DNA from: Panicum virgatum
Lineage: Eukaryota > Streptophyta > Magnoliopsida > Poales > Poaceae
Direction: 5' to 3'
Length of the DNA stretch: 64,000 bases
NCBI RefSeq assembly: GCF_016808335.1
Contig: NC_053137.1
Location: 4,353,904-4,417,903 of the forward strand
The notes under the pieces are model-generated. The model did not search any database and had not been told where the DNA came from. It saw only the letters and a list, made by a program, of their open reading frames with translations. Of the stretch, positions 58,220 through 64,000 are shown in pieces. Both the position numbers and the translations under genes were made by a program. Position 1 is the first letter of the stretch. The number at the start of each line of letters is the position of its first letter.

Positions 58220-59625
58220 CACTACCGGAAACGGCATAGCTGCCGTGTGCTCAAAATCGGGCACACAGCAAAGGCCCTCTTTGCCGTGTGCTGCAAGGGA
58301 GGCACACAGCAAAGTACAAGAACACGGCAAATGTGAACTTTGTCGTGCGCCCAACAGCACGACACACGGCGAAAACTGTTGCACACGGCAACAAGAGATG
58401 TTTGCCGTGTGCCTGCATTAAGGCACACGGCAAACTTGACGCAGCTGATGCCATTGCGGATGTCCGTTCTCTTTGCCGTGCGCCATAGCAGGCACTCGGC
58501 AAATTCAAAAATTTGCCGTGTGCAGAAGCTCAAGCACACGACAAAATTGTTCAAAAAAATAGATTCCACACTTCCAACTTTTTCTGGTATACACGTACTG
58601 CATATGGTACTTTATATTAACACCTGGTATTTTTTTAGTCTATTTTCTATATTTAGTCATTTAATTTCATTAAACACATTTGTTGGAATTAAGTCCAATT
58701 TGAATTGCAAATGATTTGAATAACGGAGTAAAATTCATCGAAAAATCATATTCATATTATCGAGTCCAATCTGAGGCCGTATCCGTGAAATGGGAGGCAA
58801 TAGCGAACATCTTTTTCGCGAGCCATGACCGAGTACATGAGGCCGAATCATTCTAAAATTCTATAAATAACATATGAAGTCTAAAAATCCTAAAATTTAT
58901 TGTGATATCATAATTTCATGTGCTGAGTATATGGTGAAAAATTGAGAAGGTTTCAAACAAGTTTGACCTATGCTCCTTACAGATCGAAACATATCCGAAG
59001 AAGATCCATAGAGTCGAGAAGGAATCGTTCAGATTTCGAGTCAAAGTGACGGTCGAATTGGATTTTCAGTTCACAACTTTTTGTATATCCAATACCCAAC
59101 TTAGATCCCTTAATGCCAAATTTTAGTAATTTTTCGAATCTGTTTCTTAATTTTAAATTTTTTTGGAAGTTAAACCGTATCATGTGATTTACATTTAAAT
59201 TGTGCTTTAACTACATGAAATAATGGTTTTTCCAAAGAATCATCAAACATCAAATGTTTATTCACTTTGGCAAAAGTATTTAAAGTTCGTTCAATCAAAT
59301 TTCATTAAACACGCACTACCGGAAATTCCAAGAATGCCGGTTTTAAATGACCTCGGATGTAAATAATTTATATATCGAAATTGTAGAGCTCATTGAGATC
59401 TAAAATCTTATAGTTTACAACTTTAAGATTTGAGTTCATTTAGCCATCCAAAATTTCGTTACAAGCACGTAGAAAAAACATAATAGCCACATCAGCAATC
59501 CATGTGTCTACAATGCTGGCTTTTGATTGGCTGAGGTGGCCCAAGCTGGATCCCTCCCCTCTCCCTCCCCATCGCATGGATAGATAAGCCAACCCCACCC
59601 CCTCTCTTTCTCCTTCACTGGCGCT

Positions 59626-59631
59626 TTCTCT

Positions 59632-59689
<58 letters not shown>
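59626..59689. repeat. (CT)n microsatellite
   Basis: About 64 bp of CT dinucleotides with one interruption, within CACTA-4. Confidence 0.95.
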
Positions 59690-59690
<1 letters not shown>

Positions 59691-59691
<1 letters not shown>

Positions 59692-60130
59692 CCGGCGGGC
59701 GGAGTCCTCGGGCTTGGGCGCGGCGACCACGGGCGGCGGCGGCGGCCTCGGGCCTTAGCGCGGCGGCAACAGGCGGCGGCGGCGGCCTCGGGCCTCGGGC
59801 GGCGAAGGCCGGCGGCCTCGAGCGGCGGCGGCGGCCTCGGGCGGCGGCGGAGTGGCCTGGGGCAGCAGCGGCGGTGGTGGCCGGCGGGGCCACCTGCGGG
59901 CGCCGCCCCCTCTCCTCTCCTGGTGGCGGCTAGCGTGGCGGTGGTGGCCGGCGTGGTGGTGGTGGTGGTGGTGGTTCCCAGCGTGGCGGTGGTGGCCGGC
60001 GTGGTAGTGGTGGTGGTGGCGGCGGCGGCCGCCGGCGTGGTGCTGGTGGTGGCGGCCGGCGGCATGGTGGTGGTGGCCAGCGTGGTGCTGGTGGTGGCGG
60101 CCGACGGCGTGGTGGCGGCAGCGGCTGCCA
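59691..60130. repeat. GC-rich GGC/GTG low-complexity block
   Basis: Imperfect trinucleotide runs (GGCGGC, GTGGTG, GCCGGCGTGGTGG) give long Val, His, Pro or Thr frames on both strands. These are compositional, not genes. Confidence 0.85.
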
Positions 60131-60555
60131 TTTTTTTTTTTGGAAAAAAGTTTGCCGTGTGCCATGGAGTAGGCACACGGCAAAAATTTTGCGACCCACG
60201 GTAATTAGTCTCTTTGCCGGCTGTTGTATGCCGTGAGTCATTTGCCGTGTGTAACACACGACAAAGCTTTTTGCCGTGTGTTTAACGGTTACCATGTGCC
60301 TTTGGCACACGGCAAATGAGAGGCATCCGGTAGTCGTCCTGCTAGCTCCTCCCATTTCTGGAAACAAAATCCACCGCCGCCACGTGTAAATTTAGGGAAA
60401 CCAAGCGCGACTGGTCGGGGTAGGGACTGTCGGACTGATCGCAGTTTAATTTTTAATTTTGCTCCTACTACTCACAGTCACAGTATCGAGTAGCTACGCT
60501 TGGGCTACTTCCTGCCTTCCTGGAGCACTTACTTGGACGGCAGCCTTGCATTGGC

Positions 60556-61173
60556 ATGGAGCAGGAGCCACCATCGCCGCCGCTGCCTGCATCGGTGCTG
60601 CAGCTGTCCCTGGCCCTCGCGCCGGCGGCGGCCGGACGCCGTGAGGACGAGGTGGTGGCGCCGACGGCTTACGTCGCCGGTAAGCAGGTGCGGCTGTTCC
60701 CTTGCCTCTACTGCGACAAGAAGTTCCTCAAGTCGCAGGCGCTCGGGGGCCACCAGAACGCGCACAGGAAGGACCGCGCCGCCGCCGGCTGGAACCCCCA
60801 CGTCTACGGTGACGACGGCGCAGCCGCCGCGGCGGTGCCGCCGCCGGACGCGCTCGGCGGGGGTGGTGCCGCCAGATCCGCCGCCGCCTTGTCCGTGTCG
60901 ATCGCCTCGCACGGCGTTGGGCCCGGCCCCGCCGGCGTCAAGGTCGAGATGCCGGGGGGCAGCGCCCGGCTCTTCGCCGACCACGTCCTGCTCCCGGGTG
61001 CGGGGACAGCTGCCGACCCCTCCGCCGTGTCCTCCGGCGGGCGCGGTGGCACGGTGGAAATGCACAACTGGAGAAGGGCCTCCCGCATCTCTTCCCCACC
61101 GGAGAACGCCCACGCCAGCACCGCGCCCTCCTCCAGCTCCGGCGAGGAGCTCGACCTGGAGCTGCGACTCTAG
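60556..61173 (+). CDS. C2H2 zinc-finger protein 2, single QALGGH finger with EAR motifs
   Basis: An intronless gene of 205 residues and the inverted paralogue of 24884-25369. It starts [11 protein letters not shown]. An LxLxL EAR-type motif (LQLSLAL) is at residues 15-21, one C2H2 finger (C-x2-C-x12-H-x3-H) with QALGGH is at 50-70, then the shared [11 protein letters not shown], an Ala/Gly-rich linker, a second shared block [14 protein letters not shown] (HPGAG in the paralogue) and [11 protein letters not shown], and a terminal LDLELRL EAR motif. The extra length against the paralogue lies in the Ala/Pro/Gly linkers. It is predicted to be a nuclear DNA-binding repressor of the SUPERMAN/LATE type acting in development. 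A CACTA-4 end lies 220 bp upstream and could supply or disturb promoter sequence. No lesions are seen. Confidence 0.92.
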   Translation: MEQEPPSPPLPASVLQLSLALAPAAAGRREDEVVAPTAYVAGKQVRLFPCLYCDKKFLKSQALGGHQNAHRKDRAAAGWNPHVYGDDGAAAAAVPPPDALGGGGAARSAAALSVSIASHGVGPGPAGVKVEMPGGSARLFADHVLLPGAGTAADPSAVSSGGRGGTVEMHNWRRASRISSPPENAHASTAPSSSSGEELDLELRL

Positions 61174-61635
61174 ATCATATCATCCACAACACGTGTGCTT
61201 CCTCACGGTGAGAGAGATCCTTCAATTTGACACGCACGCATCTTGATCTTGTCTACTGCCACAGTACCTTGCATGCTTCAATTCATCTTCTCTGGCTCTC
61301 CAGTCGTCTCATCCCAATTAAGCTTGGTACGGTTCATCATTATCATTCTTATTTGCTACTGGTGCCAGTATCATAGCGCCGGCCATCAGGTGTTGCATGC
61401 TGACCGGTGATATAATGGTGTGTGCATATATATCTCAACATCTCAGATTACTATATATATCACTTTATTAAGCACTGATGAGTGTGTGTTTGTAGCTTTT
61501 CCTGCTTCAGTGGAATGAAGCTCATATTCTATGTTGCTCGTATTTCCGAGAAAAGAAATCATTACAGGCGTTGGTGTGTGTGTGCATATCTAAGGGGCGT
61601 CGATCTGTATGTGAATTATTATTATATTTTATTAT
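61174..61635. other. 3' flank of zinc-finger gene 2
   Basis: Presumed 3' untranslated region and spacer. No further gene seen. Confidence 0.5.
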
Positions 61636-61767
61636 TCACTCCATTTCAACCGCGGATACATAATTTATTACTATGTATTTAAATATATAGAGAGTATATC
61701 TATGTGTATAACAAAATTTATATACTTAGAAAACCAAAACGATCTATAGTTTAGGATGGAGGGAGTG
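61636..61767. mobile_element. Degenerate Stowaway-like MITE
   Basis: The left end CACTCCATTTCAACCGCGG and the right end AGTTTAGGATGGAGGGAGTG match the CTCCCTCCGTT-type inverted ends of Stowaway in degraded form. The TA target duplication is not intact. Confidence 0.6.
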
Positions 61768-62118
61768 AGATAAAAGTGACATTTGATTTTATCATTAAAT
61801 ATAATTTTCACAGTTTACAGAAAATAGATTTGATCACGCGGTGACTTTGCGTAAATACTATTTTTATATATTTTTGTAAGGCCGATATTTTTTTTCAACA
61901 GAGTCTAAGGAGTAATACTCCAGTAGTTTACCGAAGCATGGTAGACAAATAAGCCCTCGGGCAAGAGGCTAACAGTATGAAAACGACAGATGATGAATAA
62001 CATCGTACTATACAAGGCTGGCAGTGATCAGTGGCTTGGGCTACATGTGACTGTGGTTGAGTAGACAAGGCTCCCGGTACGATTGAATGCGACAACAAAA
62101 AAATAGAGGTGCTCGCTA

Positions 62119-62225
62119 CTCCCTCCGTCCCTTCCATCCTAATAATAATTAAGTGCCCCCTCCGAAAGCATGTTTGTGAGGCAATGCTTCCCAGTGACAC
62201 TTATTTAGGACCGGGACAGAGCGAG
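62119..62225. mobile_element. Stowaway MITE, 107 bp
   Basis: Ends CTCCCTCCGTCCC and GGGACAGAGCGAG are inverted repeats of the Stowaway (Tc1/mariner) type, flanked by TA on both sides (62117-62118 and 62226-62227). Confidence 0.85.
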
Positions 62226-62227
62226 TA

Positions 62228-63325
62228 AGCTGCTATGCTTTCCTATCCTATGGAGAGATCTGCTTTGATTAAGAGGAGATGGCTTTGTAGCTACTAGACC
62301 ATAATTAAAGGAAGTTTTATTCTCATTACTGAATAGTATATATAGTATCATGTGAGCGCGTTTTTAATAATAATGTACCAAAGAGTTAACAAATACAGAG
62401 GTGTAATGAGTTTCATAGGATGAAATACTATATATACTGTACTACCACAGCTTACGTCTTGCATGTAGTTTAGAAAATAATAAAATAAATATAATAATGC
62501 ATTGTATGAAACTATTTCAGCTACTAAGTAAGTGTCCTTTTGTTTATGTGACATTCTTGGAAACACAACTATGAAATCTCTTGTTGAGAATGACCTTAGA
62601 ACAGTCATAACCCTCCATCTCAGCTGATTCCTATAACATTAAATATGTTCCCATGTAAGAAAAAAGCTGGGGTAACAATAAAGTTAATGAGGTGAGAGAG
62701 GAAAAATGAATTTGTTTCTCATGAGCAAAAAAATATGTAACAAGCAGAAGGAGACTCTTTCATGATCAATATTTTCAGCCCTCTAATCTCACCTTTCATG
62801 CTACTAACCCCATCATAACCTTTTCCATGAATTTGAGTAACAGTCGAGTGATGGGCTAGTGGCTGATGATAAGTAAAGACTAGATCGGTGCCTTAAGCTC
62901 CAAAGAAGTGGTACTATCTACATGAACTGCAGCAAAATAAGGAATCTCCCATACACCCTTTAAAGTTTATCAACATAAAACAAGCAAATTGTTAAACAAT
63001 TGTTATTGAGATCTCATTGTTCTTTATTATGTGATACATCACTAGATTAACCAGCTAAAATTGCAAAGTGGTCATCTAGTATCCAAATAAAGTGTCGGAT
63101 ATCTGATCAATATCCGATGGATATCAACAACTATTTGTTCGTATCCAATATTCAAGTAAAATTTTCAAATATGTATCCGATATTCAAAAAGTTACTAGGA
63201 ATATCTTGATGGTCAGTCAGAAAATACACGTACTATTTGCAGACCATATGCAGCTGCTAGCTAGGTAGATTGAGAAACACTAAACCGGTGAGGACTGATA
63301 ATGGATCAGAACTCTATAAATAACC
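62228..63325. other. AT-rich spacer, no gene seen
   Basis: Near 63095-63190 phrases such as ATATCCGAT and TATCCAATATTCAA recur, a weak dispersed repeat. Nothing else is recognised. Confidence 0.45.
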
Positions 63326-63328
63326 TAA

Positions 63329-63665
63329 GGACTGTTTGGTTTTTTAAATAGCTGTCGCATCGAATCTTTGGATGTCAATTCGAATGTTCTAATGCCAACT
63401 TATTATAAAAATAATTGCATAAGTTGCAATTAGGTCTCTAGACGAATCTATTAAATATAATTACTACACGATGAGCGGATGGTTACTGTAGCAATTAGTG
63501 GTAAAAAATTATGAACTAATTAGACTTAATAGATTCATCTCGTGATTAAGTCACGACTTATAAAATCAGATTTATAATAAGTCTATATTTATTGCTTCTA
63601 ATTGATGCGTAAACATATGATGCGACCAAACTTATGATTTAAGGTGAAAAAAATCAAACCCGGGC
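63329..63665. mobile_element. Tourist-like (PIF/Harbinger) MITE, 337 bp
   Basis: Inverted ends GGACTGTTTGGTTTTTT and (inverted) GCCCGGGTTTGATTTTTT, with TAA on both sides (63326-63328 and 63666-63668). The interior has the familiar AGACGAATCTATTAA and TTAATAGATTCATCT arms and GTTACTGTAGCA of abundant grass MITEs. Confidence 0.78.
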
Positions 63666-63766
63666 TAACTCGCTGATGGCTATGTGCATGCCATGCCTAC
63701 CGGAACAGAGAGCCAGTGAGAGGGAGAGAGAGAGCGCAGCAGCAGCTGCGGCACCTACAAAGATAT

Positions 63767-64000
63767 AGGTCGTGTTTAGATATTTTGCAAAAAAAATTAC
63801 GATTGAATCTTGCGAATTTAAAGTACTAAATAAAATCTATTTACAAAATTTTTTGCACAGATAAGTTGTAAATTGCGAGACAAATCTAATGATGCTAATT
63901 AATTAATAATTAGTGGATGGTTACTGTAGCATCACTGTTGCAAACTATGGATTAAGTAGGCTCATTAGATTCGTCTCGCGATTTACAGTCTATCTATGCA
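63767..64000. mobile_element. Related MITE, cut by the window end
   Basis: It begins GGTCGTGTTTAGATATTTTGC and contains GCGAGACAAATCTAATGA, GGTTACTGTAGCA and TCATTAGATTCGTCTCGC, the same architecture as the MITE at 63329-63665. The right end is outside the window. Confidence 0.7.

Larger units (their letters stand above)
58220..60335. mobile_element. CACTA-4: non-autonomous element of the CACTA-1 family
   Basis: The left terminus is CACTACCGGAAACGG (58220). The right end read inward is GACTACCGGATGCC, with the first base changed. Arrays of GCCGTGTGCC-type repeats lie inside both ends (58240-58550 and 60150-60325), as in CACTA-1. A second left-type terminus CACTACCGGAAATTCC occurs inside at 59314. 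The flanking trinucleotides ATG and GTC do not match, so the ends may come from more than one insertion. There is no transposase gene. Its right end lies 220 bp upstream of zinc-finger gene 2. Confidence 0.75.

Noticed and set aside
59440..60370. Frames of up to 249 codons with Thr, Pro, His or Arg-Glu repeats
   Set aside because: They arise from CT and GGC/GTG simple repeats inside CACTA-4.

Overview
The window is nuclear DNA of a grass (Poaceae). No single gene names the species. The grass assignment rests on the repeats: several CACTA (En/Spm) families with long subterminal repeats, Ty1-copia and Ty3-gypsy elements, grass-type LINEs, hAT, Stowaway and Tourist MITEs and a small Helitron, plus GC-rich genes. 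It is an accessory, transposon-packed stretch. Only two ordinary host genes are well supported: two related single-finger C2H2 zinc-finger genes with EAR repression motifs (24884-25369, minus; 60556-61173, plus). A broken fragment of a third copy lies between them (27843-28105).

Layout. 1-12645: the right part of a CACTA element (CACTA-1; GCCGTGTGCC repeats, terminus CACTACCGGAA) holding the end of a transposase and a multi-exon plant Transposase_24 gene. That gene is split by a complete second CACTA element (CACTA-2, 502-9427, target duplication AGT), which carries a decayed tnp2 transposase and a Ulp1-like peptidase remnant and is itself hit by a 548-bp hAT element (4945-5492). 12646-15571: two LTR remnants. 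15572-15950: a gene fragment of unknown identity. 15979-16820: a small Helitron. 17618-24674: a 5'-truncated LINE with a 14-15-bp target duplication, split by a full-length but decayed copia element (17993-24591). 24884-25369: zinc-finger gene 1. 26068-26433: a small CACTA-like MITE.

28118-38358: a Ty3-gypsy element with both LTRs, damaged gag, no visible reverse transcriptase and a dispersed ACCGGTC motif; a 3.4-kb solo LTR (32751-36176, TSD GCATA) sits in its RNase H region. 38363-42260: small elements and repeats, including a 523-bp hAT element (39951-40473). About 43244-54016: a third CACTA-type unit on the minus strand with a 12-exon Transposase_24-like gene and a truncated tnp2 gene, with a small two-exon gene on the opposite strand between them. 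54153-60335: a MITE, a LINE end and a non-autonomous CACTA element of the CACTA-1 family. 60556-61173: zinc-finger gene 2. 61636-64000: two Stowaway-like MITEs, a Tourist MITE and a further MITE cut by the window end.

The insertions can be ordered by nesting, and several are proven by exact target duplications and by host reading frames that run on across the insertion point. Almost every element-encoded gene is broken by stops or frameshifts, so active transposition from these copies looks unlikely, though the CACTA and MITE ends could still be mobilised in trans. The intact proteins predicted to act in the plant are the two zinc-finger repressors.
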